A stretch of 64,000 nucleotides of DNA from Acidithiobacillus sp. (GCA_028697715.1 JAQVDS010000007.1:20669-84668); one strand, 5' to 3'. Shown: positions 1 to 9,280, counted from the stretch's first letter. The notes: generated by a model not told the origin, from the sequence alone. Numbers and translations: made by a program.

Positions 1-1510
1 ATACCGCCTGCAAATCGGCATAACTGGTCTCCGCTGCCTGCAATTGCAGGATCTCGGATTCCTCGATCAAAGGACAGACCCAATAGATCTGGCGCCCAGC
101 GGCAAGCAGGTGATGCAGCCGCTGGATCAATTCCTCCCGCCGCTCATCGGCCAGCACCAGCGTGTCGATGGGTTGCCGCCCCGGCGGCAATTCATCGATG
201 CTGGAAATATCCAGATCGGCGTGCAGGGTCATGGCCAGAGTACGCGGGATCGGCGTCGCGGTCATTACCAGAAGATGGGGCATGTCGCCCTTTTCCAGCA
301 GCCGACGACGTTGCTCGACGCCAAAGCGGTGCTGCTCATCAATGATCACCAGCCCCAGACGGGCAAACTCCACATTCTCCTGGAATAACGCCTGCGTCCC
401 ACAAACTACCGACAGGCTACCTTCCTGCAAATCCGTCATGGTAGTGCGTCGCTGACGCAGTCCCTGGCTACCCAGCAAGAGCCCAACCGCCACGTCCAGC
501 GAAGACAACCAGGACTGCAGACGCTCATATAGTTGCACTGCCAGGATTTCCGTCGGCGCCATGACGGCAACCTGTTTACCCGCTGCTACCACATGCAAGA
601 GTATCGCAACCGCCACCAGGGTTTTCCCCGAACCGACGTCACCCTGCACCAGCCGCCGCATCGGCCGCTGGCTCGTCAGGTCGGCTACCGCCTCGGCAAT
701 CACCCGTTCCTGCGCAGACGTTGGCGAAAAAGACAAGGTCGTACGCAGCCGCTGCCAAAGACTGGGATCAGGCACAGATTCTACGAGTTGCGGAGCACTT
801 TTCCGACGTTCCCGGCGCAATGCCAGATGATGCGCCAGGAGCTCCTCCAGGGCGACTCGTTGCCACTCCCGATCCGCGGCCATGGGCGCACGCTCCCCTC
901 CCCGGTGCAGGTAGCGAATACTGTCGGCCACGCTCGGCCAGTCCGGGAAATATGCCTGTAAGGGATCTACGAGGCTTGGCAACAATTCCTGCGCGGCAGC
1001 AATGAAACGCCGCCACTGCTGTTGGTGGATGCCCTGGGTGCTGGGATAGAACGGTGTCAGATGCTCGGGAGGCCGAAAATCCGCTCGATCGGCGAGCTGC
1101 CACTCGGGATGCACCATCTCCAGCCCCTGCAGACCCGCGCGCAATTCGCCAAAGCACCAGAGCCTGCGTCCGCTGTGCCATTGCTGGCGCAAAGCCGGAC
1201 TCAGGTGAAAGAATCGCAGGCGAAGGGCTGTCCCACTTGCATCCGCAAGGCGCAGCAACCACTGCTCTCGCCGGCCGGTCTGGCGCTGCAGATCGACGAT
1301 TTCCCCCAGTACCGCGCATTCCATCCCTGGCCGCAGAGAAGCAATCGGCAAGAGGCGCCGACGATCCTGAAACCGCAGGGGGAAATGAAAGAGCAGGTCC
1401 TCGATCCTGGTGAGACCGAGGCCCGCCATGCGTCCAGCAAGCGCCGGCCCGATGCCGGGCAACGCTGCCAAGGAATCCTGCAGACGCAGCGCTGGACGCG
1501 ATACAGCCAT
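1..1510 (-). CDS. recG: ATP-dependent DNA helicase RecG (C-terminus beyond window edge)
   Basis: RecG remodels stalled replication forks and Holliday junctions in the cytoplasm. Translation from the ATG at 1510 begins MAVSRPALRLQDSLAALPGI and shows the N-terminal wedge/OB region, Walker A GDVGSGKT (about 300 residues in), the MAPTEIL motif, a DEQHRFG helicase box and the TATPIPRT motif. About 503 codons are visible of a family length near 690, so the final helicase lobe lies off the window. The gene is last in a same-strand run with ridA and a DUF1858 protein, four bases after the latter. Several open frames on the other strand here are shadows. Confidence 0.93.
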   Translation of the reverse strand, partial: MAVSRPALRLQDSLAALPGIGPALAGRMAGLGLTRIEDLLFHFPLRFQDRRRLLPIASLRPGMECAVLGEIVDLQRQTGRREQWLLRLADASGTALRLRFFHLSPALRQQWHSGRRLWCFGELRAGLQGLEMVHPEWQLADRADFRPPEHLTPFYPSTQGIHQQQWRRFIAAAQELLPSLVDPLQAYFPDWPSVADSIRYLHRGGERAPMAADREWQRVALEELLAHHLALRRERRKSAPQLVESVPDPSLWQRLRTTLSFSPTSAQERVIAEAVADLTSQRPMRRLVQGDVGSGKTLVAVAILLHVVAAGKQVAVMAPTEILAVQLYERLQSWLSSLDVAVGLLLGSQGLRQRRTTMTDLQEGSLSVVCGTQALFQENVEFARLGLVIIDEQHRFGVEQRRRLLEKGDMPHLLVMTATPIPRTLAMTLHADLDISSIDELPPGRQPIDTLVLADERREELIQRLHHLLAAGRQIYWVCPLIEESEILQLQAAETSYADLQAV

Positions 1511-1514
1511 ACCT

Positions 1515-1727
1515 TCAGGCGTTGGTGTCTTGCGCGCGGCGCCTTTCCCAGTCCTGCAGCAACGACTGTAGATCGAGATGATGCATGGCAGCTACGCCAG
1601 CCAGGGTTTCTCGCTCGGCGACGAAACACTCATTGCAGTGGATTCCCCTTTCTTCCAGCAAGCCACGCAATTCCGGATAGCGTTGCAGAAGAACGCGAAC
1701 CGGCTGCTGCAGATCAGCCGGTAGCAT
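1515..1727 (-). CDS. Small DUF1858-type CxxC protein
   Basis: A 70-residue protein with the pattern HCNECFVAERETLAGVAA followed by HHLDLQSLL, the signature of DUF1858 / ScdA-N-like domains: a CxxC, then a helix and a conserved leucine-rich end. Such domains occur alone or fused to hybrid-cluster or di-iron repair proteins; a redox or metal-related role is suspected but unproven. It has a GAGG Shine-Dalgarno seven bases before its ATG, overlaps the end of ridA by 14 bases and precedes recG by four, so it should be translated from the same transcript. Function unknown here. Confidence 0.72.
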   Translation of the reverse strand: MLPADLQQPVRVLLQRYPELRGLLEERGIHCNECFVAERETLAGVAAMHHLDLQSLLQDWERRRAQDTNA

Positions 1728-2115
1728 GATCCGCCTCAGCCAGGGCTACAATCCCGTCGATCTCCACCACCGCATTGCGCGGTAAGGCTGCAACCTGTAA
1801 TGCCGCACGCGCCGGATATGGAGGGGTAAAAAATTTCTCCATGAGCGCATTCACCGTCGCAAAATTGCTCAGATCACTCAGATACACCTGTAATTTCACC
1901 GCCCGCCGCAGGTCGGTGCCCGCCGCCACACAGACGGCTTGCAGATTATCCAGGACCTGTTGCATCTGCGCAGCAAAGTCTCCCTGCACCAGCTCTCCCG
2001 TTTTCGGATCGATTGGGATCTGGCCAGAGAGATACAGCAGATCGCCATGGATCATGGCCTGACTGTAGGCGCCTATGGCCTTTGGGGCTTCTGCACTGTG
2101 AACGGGTTTGGGCAT
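1714..2115 (-). CDS. ridA: RidA family 2-iminobutanoate/2-iminopropanoate deaminase
   Basis: RidA hydrolyses reactive enamine/imine intermediates released by PLP enzymes, protecting the cell from 2-aminoacrylate damage. The 133-residue product has the family core: GAYSQA near residue 15, YLSGQIPIDP, the Asn/Leu-rich middle and the C-terminal ARAALQVAALPRNAVVEID with the conserved arginine and glutamate-type residue. The ATG at 2115 is chosen because AGGAG lies six bases upstream; an earlier in-frame ATG overlapping the spoT stop lacks a good site. It follows spoT by 17 bases, an arrangement common in proteobacteria. Confidence 0.92.
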   Translation of the reverse strand: MPKPVHSAEAPKAIGAYSQAMIHGDLLYLSGQIPIDPKTGELVQGDFAAQMQQVLDNLQAVCVAAGTDLRRAVKLQVYLSDLSNFATVNALMEKFFTPPYPARAALQVAALPRNAVVEIDGIVALAEADHATG

Positions 2116-2132
2116 AGCAATCTCCTGAGAAT

Positions 2133-4337
2133 TCATCCTTTCACGCGCTGCACCCGCGACACCGAAGGCAGGGAGCGTAAATTCCGCACCACCTGAGCCA
2201 GGTGATCGCGGTCGCGCACCGTGATGGTAAAGGTAATACCGGTATAAAGGCCATCCTGGGGTTCGATATCGACATGATCGATGTTGGCATCGGCCTGGGC
2301 AATATGGGTTGCCACCCGCGCCAGGACCCCGCGTCCACTCTCCGCCACGACCCGCACCAGGACCGGGAACTCGGCATGCACTTCGGGATCCCACTGCACG
2401 TCCACCCAGCGGTCACGACGCTTGCGCCATTCCCGAATGTTGTGGCAATCGTGGGTGTGCACCACAATCCCTTTACCCGCCGTGATAAAGCCGAGGATCG
2501 GATCCCCGGGAATGGGACGACAACAGCGCGCCAGGGTGACTGGCATTCCCTCGGTACCGCGGATCAGCAATGGCTGCTTGTGTCCCGCCTCGCGCCCAGG
2601 CCGCCCCGGTAGCAAGGAACTTACCGCCTGCCCCAGTCGGCGCGCCGTTTGCGCCAGACGCCCACGCTCTTCCTCGGGTACGAGCTTTTGCGCCACCACC
2701 AGCGGAATGATCTGACCGATGCCGATCGACACCAACAAAGCGCTACGGTCCGCCACTTGAAAGGTGGGATAGACACGCCGAAAATCTTCTTCCGTCAATG
2801 CCTCGAGAGAGGTTCCCAGACTACGCAGGGCCTTGTCGAGCAGACTGGCACCCAGTTGTTCCGCGTCGCCGCGCTGGATGGTCTTGAGGTAAGAGCGGAT
2901 ATTGGCACGCGCTTTGGCGGTGACCACGACCTCCAGCCAACCGGCCTGGGGATGTGCCGACTCAGCGGTGATGATCTCCACCTTGTCACCATTGTCGATG
3001 ATGCTGCGCAACGGCACATAGATCTCATTGATTTTAGCGGCCACCGCGCGATTACCGATATCACTGTGCACGGCATAGGCAAAATCAATCGCTGTAGCAC
3101 CCCGCGGTAGACCAAGAATTTTGCCCTTCGGGGTGAACACGTAGACCTCATCAGGGAAGAGATCCATCTTCAGGCTTTCGAGAAATTCTTGCGAATCGCC
3201 CCCCTGGGCCTGCAACTCCAGCAGACGCTGGATCCATGCGCGCGCTTGCGCCTCGGCATGTGCCCGCTGAATTCCGCTTTTATAGAGCCAATGCGCGGCC
3301 ACTCCGGCTTCCGCCACCCGGTGCATATCCTCGGTCCGAATCTGGACCTCCACCGGATGCCCAAAGGGCCCTAGCAGGATCGTGTGGAGAGACTGATAGC
3401 CATTCGATTTCGGGATGGCGATGTAATCTTTGAAACGCCCAGGAATGGGACGAAACAGACTGTGGACGATACCGAGCACTCGGTAGCAGGTATCGACATC
3501 ATCGACGATGATGCGAAAGGCATGGAGATCGTGAATGGCGGAAAAGGGCAATCCCTTGCGCTGCATCTTCCGATAAATGCTGTAGACGTGCTTTTCCCGC
3601 CCGCTCACCTGGGCATGGATTGCCTCCTGCCGCAAACGCTCGGCAATCAGCTGTCCAATTTTCTGTACGCCCTCTTTACGATTACCCCGGGCTGCCTTGA
3701 TAGCTTGATTCAGGGCATGCCAACGTTTCGGGTAGAGATGCGAAAAGGCGAGTTCTTCCAATTCGATACGAATAGCGTGGATACCCAGACGCTGGGCAAT
3801 TGGCGCGTAAATATCGAGGGTCTCGCGGGAAATGCGCCGGCGTTTGTCCGCCGTCATCACCCCCATGGTGCGCATGTTATGTAACCGGTCGGCAAGTTTG
3901 ATCAGCACGACGCGGATATCACGTGACATCGCCAGGAACATCTTGCGGAAGTTTTCCGCCTGCGCCTCTTCCCGGGTCTCGAAGCGCACTTGGCCGAGTT
4001 TGCTGACGCCATCCACCATCTCGGTGACCTCGGCGCCGAAGCGTTCCGTCAGCTCGTCTTTGCTGATGCCACAATCCTCGATGACATCATGCAACAGTGC
4101 TGCCTGTATGGTGGCGACATCCAACTGGAGTTCTGCGAGGATGCAGGCAACTGCTACCGGGTGATGAATGTAGGGTTCACCACTACGACGCCGTTGCTCC
4201 CGATGCGCCAATGCCGCCAGCTCGTAGGCATCGCGCACCTTCTGCACATCCTCTGGCGACAGATAGCGCTGCAGGAGAAGACGTAGCGGCGCACAAGGAT
4301 CATCCAAAGCCGGGGTTACCGGCGAGAGCTGTAACAC
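2133..4337 (-). CDS. spoT: Bifunctional (p)ppGpp synthetase/hydrolase SpoT/RelA
   Basis: Makes and degrades the stringent-response alarmone (p)ppGpp. Domains in order: HD hydrolase (HHPVAVA, LLHDVIED, then KLADRLHNMRT), synthetase (YRVLGIVHSLF, FKDYIAIPKSNGYQSLHT), TGS (VYVFTPKGKIL), helical, and a C-terminal ACT domain ending SVSRVQRVKG. Both catalytic halves keep their key residues, so it should be bifunctional. I prefer the GTG at 4337 (734 aa) because GGAGG sits eight bases before it; an ATG at 4400 would overlap rpoZ by 17 bases and has no usable Shine-Dalgarno spacing. rpoZ lies directly upstream, the classic rpoZ-spoT order. Confidence 0.95.
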   Translation of the reverse strand: MLQLSPVTPALDDPCAPLRLLLQRYLSPEDVQKVRDAYELAALAHREQRRRSGEPYIHHPVAVACILAELQLDVATIQAALLHDVIEDCGISKDELTERFGAEVTEMVDGVSKLGQVRFETREEAQAENFRKMFLAMSRDIRVVLIKLADRLHNMRTMGVMTADKRRRISRETLDIYAPIAQRLGIHAIRIELEELAFSHLYPKRWHALNQAIKAARGNRKEGVQKIGQLIAERLRQEAIHAQVSGREKHVYSIYRKMQRKGLPFSAIHDLHAFRIIVDDVDTCYRVLGIVHSLFRPIPGRFKDYIAIPKSNGYQSLHTILLGPFGHPVEVQIRTEDMHRVAEAGVAAHWLYKSGIQRAHAEAQARAWIQRLLELQAQGGDSQEFLESLKMDLFPDEVYVFTPKGKILGLPRGATAIDFAYAVHSDIGNRAVAAKINEIYVPLRSIIDNGDKVEIITAESAHPQAGWLEVVVTAKARANIRSYLKTIQRGDAEQLGASLLDKALRSLGTSLEALTEEDFRRVYPTFQVADRSALLVSIGIGQIIPLVVAQKLVPEEERGRLAQTARRLGQAVSSLLPGRPGREAGHKQPLLIRGTEGMPVTLARCCRPIPGDPILGFITAGKGIVVHTHDCHNIREWRKRRDRWVDVQWDPEVHAEFPVLVRVVAESGRGVLARVATHIAQADANIDHVDIEPQDGLYTGITFTITVRDRDHLAQVVRNLRSLPSVSRVQRVKG

Positions 4338-4383
4338 CTCGGCAGCCTCCGCCAGAAAAACGGAGTCTGCCGGGTTGCTGAGT

Positions 4384-4659
4384 TCAGTCGCCGCCGACAT
4401 CCTCGATACCTGCGGGTTCCCGCCGTGCGGCGCCAGGGAAACTGGCCAAAGGTGGTGGTGCCGGCTCGTCGAGGATGGTGCGACTCACCTTACCGGCGGC
4501 GATTTCGCGTAGCGCAACCACAGTATTTTTATCGCGATCGACGGGCACCAGTGGCTGCGCACCACTGGCGAGCTGGCGGGCACGCCGCGCCGCCACCAGG
4601 GTCAGCTCAAAGCGGTTATCCACCTTCGACAAACAGTCTTCTACAGTAATACGAGCCAT
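4384..4659 (-). CDS. rpoZ: RNA polymerase omega subunit
   Basis: Small subunit that assists assembly of beta-prime into RNA polymerase and forms part of a ppGpp site. The 91-residue product opens [20 protein letters not shown] and continues [12 protein letters not shown], matching the conserved omega core; the proline-rich tail after residue 68 is variable. GAGGA lies nine bases before the ATG. It sits between gmk and spoT, as in many proteobacteria, linking polymerase, guanylate supply and ppGpp control. Confidence 0.95.
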   Translation of the reverse strand: MARITVEDCLSKVDNRFELTLVAARRARQLASGAQPLVPVDRDKNTVVALREIAAGKVSRTILDEPAPPPLASFPGAARREPAGIEDVGGD

Positions 4660-4687
4660 GACGGCAGTTCCTCACTATTTTGCAAAA

Positions 4688-5320
4688 TCACGCCAAAAGA
4701 GTACGCAGACGCGCGTGTTCCTCGTGCTGCTGGCGATTGCGCCGCAGATGCTCGGCACGCACGATACAACGCAAGTCCTCCAAAGCGCGCTGAAACTCCT
4801 CATTTACCACCAGATAGTCAAACTCATCGTAATGTAGCAGCTCTTCCCGCGCTGCCGCCAGTCGTCGGGCAATCACCTCGTCACTATCCTGGCCGCGACC
4901 CCGCAAGCGCTCAGCGAGAACGGCCAAGGAGGGTGGAAGGATGAAAACGCTGACGACATGCTCTGGCAAGCGCTCCCGCACCAGGCGAGCGCCCTGCCAG
5001 TCGATTTCCAGCAAGCAGTCCACCCCGGAGAACAGCTGCTTTTTCACCCACGATTCGCCGGTACCATACCGGTTGCCGTGTACCAACGCATGCTCCAAGA
5101 ATTCTCCGCGCTCTGCCATTCCGGCAAACTGCTCTGCCGAGATGAAGTGATAGTCCTGACCATCGACCTCTCCCGGACGCGGAGCGCGCGTGGTAAAAGA
5201 CACCGACGTACGTAGGGCCGTCGTTTCCTGCACCAAAGCACGAGACAGGCTGGTCTTGCCGGCGCCGCTGGGCGCCGAAATGATCCAGAGAATCCCTGCA
5301 TGATGGGCGTGATCACTCAT
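4688..5320 (-). CDS. gmk: Guanylate kinase
   Basis: Phosphorylates GMP to GDP with ATP in the cytoplasm. The 210-residue protein has the P-loop SAPSGAGKTS at residues 15-24, the GMP-binding stretch VSFTTRAPRPGEVDGQDYHF, and the lid region LEIDWQGA. Length is typical. It lies between yicC (eight bases upstream) and rpoZ (28 bases downstream) on the same strand. Confidence 0.95.
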   Translation of the reverse strand: MSDHAHHAGILWIISAPSGAGKTSLSRALVQETTALRTSVSFTTRAPRPGEVDGQDYHFISAEQFAGMAERGEFLEHALVHGNRYGTGESWVKKQLFSGVDCLLEIDWQGARLVRERLPEHVVSVFILPPSLAVLAERLRGRGQDSDEVIARRLAAAREELLHYDEFDYLVVNEEFQRALEDLRCIVRAEHLRRNRQQHEEHARLRTLLA

Positions 5321-5328
5321 AATTATGG

Positions 5329-6192
5329 CTACTCCACATTCTGGATCTGCTCACGCAACTGTTCGATCAGCACCTTGAGCTCGATGGCGGCCCGACTGAC
5401 CTGTGGATCGCCGGCCTTGGAGCCCAAGGTATTGGCCTCCCGATTGCATTCCTGCACCAGGAAATCCAGACGTCGTCCGACGGCCTCGTCACGTTGCAGC
5501 ACTTGGCGAATTTCTACGAGGTGCGTTGCCAATCGTTCCATTTCCTCGGCCACATCCTGCCGATGCAAATAAAAGACCAGTTCTTGCTCCCAACGACCGG
5601 GCTCCACCTGTTGCCGCAGATCGCCCAGGCGTCGTTCCAGGCGTTCTGCCAGCCGCGCTTCAATGCCGGGAAGTTGCATGCGCAGGGATTGCAGTATCTC
5701 CTCCATAGCCTGGAGCTTTTGCAGGAAAATTTCTGCAAGCGCGCTGCCCTCCCGCAGACGCGATTGCTGCAGCTCCTGCAAGGCATCATCGAGATGCGTC
5801 AGCAACGCCTCAGGCTGAATTTCCTCTACTTCTCGGCCCTGCAGGACACCCGGCCAACGCAACAGCTCGAGGGGATCGGGTCCCGGGAGTGGAGCGTCCC
5901 ACAGCTCTGCAATCTCACCGACGGCGCCACGCAGTTCAGCCAGCAACGCGGGGTTGATGCGAATACTCGGCTGCTCCTCCTGGACAGAATGTCGTAGCCA
6001 CACTTCGACCCTGCCGCGCTTGATCACCTGCGCGACCCGCCGGCGCAATTCCGCCTCGATACCAAGGAGACTGTCGGGAAGGTGCAGGACGATCTCCAGG
6101 AAGCGATGATTTACCGCACGGACTTCCCAGGATCGCCCATCTTCCGCCCCGCCCGTCACCACCCGGGCATACCCCGTCATACTCCGAATCAT
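5329..6192 (-). CDS. yicC: YicC family endoribonuclease-like protein
   Basis: The 287-residue product begins MIRSMTGYARV and ends with the DUF1732-type core VQECNREANTLGSKA and a final amphipathic helix. YicC proteins have been linked to endoribonuclease activity and RNA turnover, and many lie next to gmk as here. Length matches the family. The start is the ATG at 6192; the preceding 90 bases separate it from slp. Confidence 0.9.
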   Translation of the reverse strand: MIRSMTGYARVVTGGAEDGRSWEVRAVNHRFLEIVLHLPDSLLGIEAELRRRVAQVIKRGRVEVWLRHSVQEEQPSIRINPALLAELRGAVGEIAELWDAPLPGPDPLELLRWPGVLQGREVEEIQPEALLTHLDDALQELQQSRLREGSALAEIFLQKLQAMEEILQSLRMQLPGIEARLAERLERRLGDLRQQVEPGRWEQELVFYLHRQDVAEEMERLATHLVEIRQVLQRDEAVGRRLDFLVQECNREANTLGSKAGDPQVSRAAIELKVLIEQLREQIQNVE

Positions 6193-6281
6193 TTGCGCCC
6201 CACCCGTAAAGACGGGAGTTTAGCACGCAGACATCCGCAGGACACGTCCTCTCTGGACAGTCCTCTCTGGACGAGATCAGG

Positions 6282-6824
6282 TCACCAGGGATACATCCAG
6301 CCAAAACGGGGACCAAACGGACCGTAATAACCCGGCCAGCCCCAGCCCCACCCACCACCCACGACAACGGTGCTCATGCGCGGTTCCGGCTCTGGCAAGG
6401 GCCAGAGATAGACCTGACTCGCACTCAGGCGCGGATAGGGATATTCGAAGCCCCCCACTTTTTTGGTCACAATGCCTTGCACGGTACCAATAAACGTCAT
6501 CTCGCGTCCCGGCGCATAGAGCGTTGGATCGTAGAATCCAGGCGCACAGGCGAGAAAACGACCGACATCCGCTGCCTGACGACCGAGTACCGGGCGGCCC
6601 TCGGAGTTGAGGGGGAAACCCAGCACGGTGAAACAGGTCTGCTGGGCCTCGGGCTCGGCCTGGATCAACTCGCCGCCCCAGCGTACGAGTTTGCCATTCT
6701 CGGCCCCGCTTTGCGCCTGGCGGGGTGTGATATTGGGAAAGTTTCCCGCCACCGGCGACACCGTAGCGCAAGCCGAAAGAGCGAGAGGGAGGAGGAGTGT
6801 GACCGCAAACCTTGCATGGGACAT
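6282..6824 (-). CDS. slp: Slp family outer-membrane lipoprotein
   Basis: A 180-residue lipoprotein. The signal peptide MSHARFAVTLLLPLALSAC ends in a lipobox with Cys19; ATVSPVAGNFPNITP follows. The middle has VRWGGELI and a long beta-rich domain, the Slp/YeaY (DUF330-unrelated) type of starvation-associated lipoprotein. The C-terminus is rich in Gly, Trp and Pro (GGGWGWGWPGYYGPFG). ATG 6824 is chosen over an upstream ATG at 6899 because GGAGG lies about nine bases before it and the signal peptide then starts properly. It is divergent from the TonB receptor operon and shares the intergenic region with the Pho-box-like DNA. Confidence 0.85.
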   Translation of the reverse strand: MSHARFAVTLLLPLALSACATVSPVAGNFPNITPRQAQSGAENGKLVRWGGELIQAEPEAQQTCFTVLGFPLNSEGRPVLGRQAADVGRFLACAPGFYDPTLYAPGREMTFIGTVQGIVTKKVGGFEYPYPRLSASQVYLWPLPEPEPRMSTVVVGGGWGWGWPGYYGPFGPRFGWMYPW

Positions 6825-6892
6825 GACTAAATACCTCCGCAGGATCAACGAGGTACAATGTAGCACAATTTTCTGGCCAGAGAGGAACGAGA

Positions 6893-6932
6893 ATGTCATA
6901 AAAGTGACACAAAAGATTCATACAAATGTAAC
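6893..6932 (+). promoter_or_regulatory. Tandem Pho-box-like sites upstream of the TonB receptor
   Basis: The 18-mer at 6893-6910, ATGTCATAAAAGTGACAC, matches the PhoB box consensus (CTGTCATA-W-A-W-CTGTCA-Y) at 15 of 18 positions. A second, weaker match (12/18) starts at 6915, exactly 22 bp later, the spacing of tandem Pho boxes. A -10-like GATAAG follows at 6941-6946. The first box also contains a dyad TGTCA-N6-TGACA, so a different dimeric regulator is an alternative. The sites lie about 100-140 bp before the receptor start and could also act on the divergent slp gene. Confidence 0.5.
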
Positions 6933-7031
6933 ATTTCTCTGATAAGGTTCCTTTCACATAAGGTCTGACCCATGCAGGTGAGACCAAGAGCCGCGGCAAA
7001 AGTGACTCATCATCGATAGGAGCGTATCAGA

Positions 7032-9230
7032 ATGAAGACCAGAAAACCCCTGTTGCTGTCCGTAGTAGCCGTCATTGGCGCTTTGGTACAAATCAATGCC
7101 CATGCCGATACCCAGTCTCTGGGTACGGTTACCGAAACTGCCAGCAGCGAGTCCGGTTTTTTCGGTGCCGCCCCCAATCTGAACGTGGGCCAGACACCCA
7201 AGAGCGATGTCCAGCGCGTGCAGAAGTTTGACAAGACCGCCACCCAGCAGGAGACCACCATTACCAAGGGGCAGTTTGAGATGATCAGCCCCACCGATTC
7301 CTACACCCAGGTACTCAACACCCTGCCCAACGCCATGGTCGTCAGCAGCGGCGACAGCATGGATGGCGATGACGTCTATATCAACGGCTTCGGCAAGTCG
7401 CTCATCAACTTCACCCTGGATGGCATCCCCCTCAACGACAACGACAGCTATTCCTACTACACCAACGAGTTCATCCCTTCGGTACTGGTAGCCGGAGCCA
7501 GATATTATCCCGGCGCCGAATCGGCCGCCCTACCCGGCCTGGCGGCCTTCGGCGGCGCCTTCGCCACCTATAGCCTCAAGCCCTCGCCTTTCCCCATCGT
7601 GCGGCCCATTGTCGGCGCCGGCAGCTTTGGCAAGTACAACTATGGTGGCTTGATCAATACCGGGCTCTTTGCCAAGAACATCGCTCCCACCTCGGCCTGG
7701 ATCTATGTCAATCAAACTGAACGCGATGGCTATTTTCAGAACAATGGTGCCATTCAGACGCAGTTTCTCTTCAAATCTCTTACCCACATCGGCCCCGGCA
7801 ACCTGACCCTGTTCTTCACTCAGAACAACCAGCGTTTCAATTACTACAATGGCGCGACTGCGGCGCAGATTGCCGAGTTTGGCCGGGATTACAACAGTTA
7901 TACCAGCAACCTGCTGAATCCCAATGGCACGGTGAACTACCTGTATTCAGGTTTCAACTACAACAATTATCTCAACTGGCTGGGCTACGCCAAATATGAA
8001 GGACATCTCGGACGGGTTCGCTTCTCGGATCAACTATATTACTACTATGGCAATGGCTTTGGCGCCAGTGCTACCACTTATAGCCAGACGGTGCTGACGC
8101 CGACCGGGGCCATCGCAACGGTACGGCCAAGCTCTGGAGAGGTGTTGCTGCGCAATAGCGTCAACAATACCCATCGCTGGGGCAATATTGCCAAGCTGCT
8201 CGTGCCGCTGGGGCCGGTGGATAGCGAACTGGGCTTCTGGTTCAACCACAACAACACCTTGCACGATTCACGCTATCTCAGCATGAGCAATGTCTACTTG
8301 GGCTCCAGCTACTACGAACCGGTGGTCACGAACACCTATGAGCCCTTCCTGGTGCTCAATTACAAGCCCATCGATGCACTGAAATTGACGGTCGGTTTCA
8401 AGTATCTGTACGTCAGCCGCAGCTTTGTCGATGACGTGGCCTTGGCGCGCGGGCGCCCTGGCAAATTCGATGTGAATTTCAGCTCGGTGCTGCCCTCCGT
8501 CGGCGCCAACCTGCGCATCCTGCCCAACTGGCACGCCTATGTGAATTACAGCGAGAATAGTAATCCCCCGGGCTACAACCAGTTCTATACCGGCACCTAC
8601 AATGCCAACCTGCAGCCCCAGCGTGCCAAGACCTACTCGGTAGGCACCAATTGGGAAATTGTCCCCTGGTCTTCGCAATTGCAGGCCTTCCGCGTGGATT
8701 TCAGCAATTACATCCTGAGCACCACCATCCTGCTAGGTTCCTTCAATCAGACGGTGCTGGCCAACGCCGGCAAGGCAATCAACCAGGGCATCAGTTGGCA
8801 GAACAATGTGGTGCTGAACGATATCTTCAGTGCCTACGCCAACGTCGGTATCCTCGACGCCCGTCTGAGCTCCGCCGGACAGCCATTCCCCTATGCCCCG
8901 CACCACACCGAAGCGGTGGGCTTCATCGCTCGCTACCACGGCTTCCGCGGGACCATCTCCTTCCATGAGATGGGGAACTCCTACTACAGCCTTGGTGGTA
9001 AATTCTTGCCCCTGGGTAGTCGCTTCTACAGCAACATGAGTCTGCGCTATACCTTCCACAACGCGCCCCTCAGCGATACCCTCGGCTTTAAGAAGGTGAC
9101 TGCCGCGCTCAATCTCAACAATCTTTTCGATCGCAGCTATATCGTCAGTTACAGCGGCAGCAGCAGCAATCCTTATCAAAAGCTGAACCTGCCTTTCAAC
9201 GTCTACGCCACAGTAGATGCCACTTTCTGA
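7032..9230 (+). CDS. TonB-dependent outer-membrane receptor
   Basis: A 732-residue outer-membrane beta-barrel. A signal peptide (about residues 1-25, ending NAHA) is followed by an N-terminal plug domain with SYTQVLNTLPNAMVVSSGD and DDVYINGFGKSLINFTLDGI, then repeated aromatic beta-strands and a typical C-terminal strand ending YATVDATF with terminal Phe. It is first in a unit with exbB, exbD and tonB, so it has its own energising complex. The substrate is not evident from sequence; the following PhoD phosphatase and the upstream Pho-box-like sites suggest a phosphorus compound. This is inference. Confidence 0.9.
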   Translation: MKTRKPLLLSVVAVIGALVQINAHADTQSLGTVTETASSESGFFGAAPNLNVGQTPKSDVQRVQKFDKTATQQETTITKGQFEMISPTDSYTQVLNTLPNAMVVSSGDSMDGDDVYINGFGKSLINFTLDGIPLNDNDSYSYYTNEFIPSVLVAGARYYPGAESAALPGLAAFGGAFATYSLKPSPFPIVRPIVGAGSFGKYNYGGLINTGLFAKNIAPTSAWIYVNQTERDGYFQNNGAIQTQFLFKSLTHIGPGNLTLFFTQNNQRFNYYNGATAAQIAEFGRDYNSYTSNLLNPNGTVNYLYSGFNYNNYLNWLGYAKYEGHLGRVRFSDQLYYYYGNGFGASATTYSQTVLTPTGAIATVRPSSGEVLLRNSVNNTHRWGNIAKLLVPLGPVDSELGFWFNHNNTLHDSRYLSMSNVYLGSSYYEPVVTNTYEPFLVLNYKPIDALKLTVGFKYLYVSRSFVDDVALARGRPGKFDVNFSSVLPSVGANLRILPNWHAYVNYSENSNPPGYNQFYTGTYNANLQPQRAKTYSVGTNWEIVPWSSQLQAFRVDFSNYILSTTILLGSFNQTVLANAGKAINQGISWQNNVVLNDIFSAYANVGILDARLSSAGQPFPYAPHHTEAVGFIARYHGFRGTISFHEMGNSYYSLGGKFLPLGSRFYSNMSLRYTFHNAPLSDTLGFKKVTAALNLNNLFDRSYIVSYSGSSSNPYQKLNLPFNVYATVDATF

Positions 9231-9240
9231 GCCATGATCT

Positions 9241-9266
9241 GGGCCGCTCTGGCGGCCCCTTCCTTT
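9241..9266 (+). terminator. Hairpin between receptor and exbB (weak terminator/attenuator)
   Basis: GGGCCGC (9241-9247) pairs with GCGGCCC (9252-9258) around a TCTG loop, followed by the pyrimidine run CTTCCTTT. Its position between the receptor gene and exbB suggests partial termination or 3'-end stabilisation, which would give more receptor than ExbB/ExbD/TonB. The U-tract is imperfect. Confidence 0.5.
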
Positions 9267-9280
9267 GAGGATTCCGTACC

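Noticed and set aside
1..1500. Several overlapping open frames on the plus strand
   Set aside because: They are shadows of recG, whose minus-strand translation carries all helicase motifs without interruption up to the window edge.
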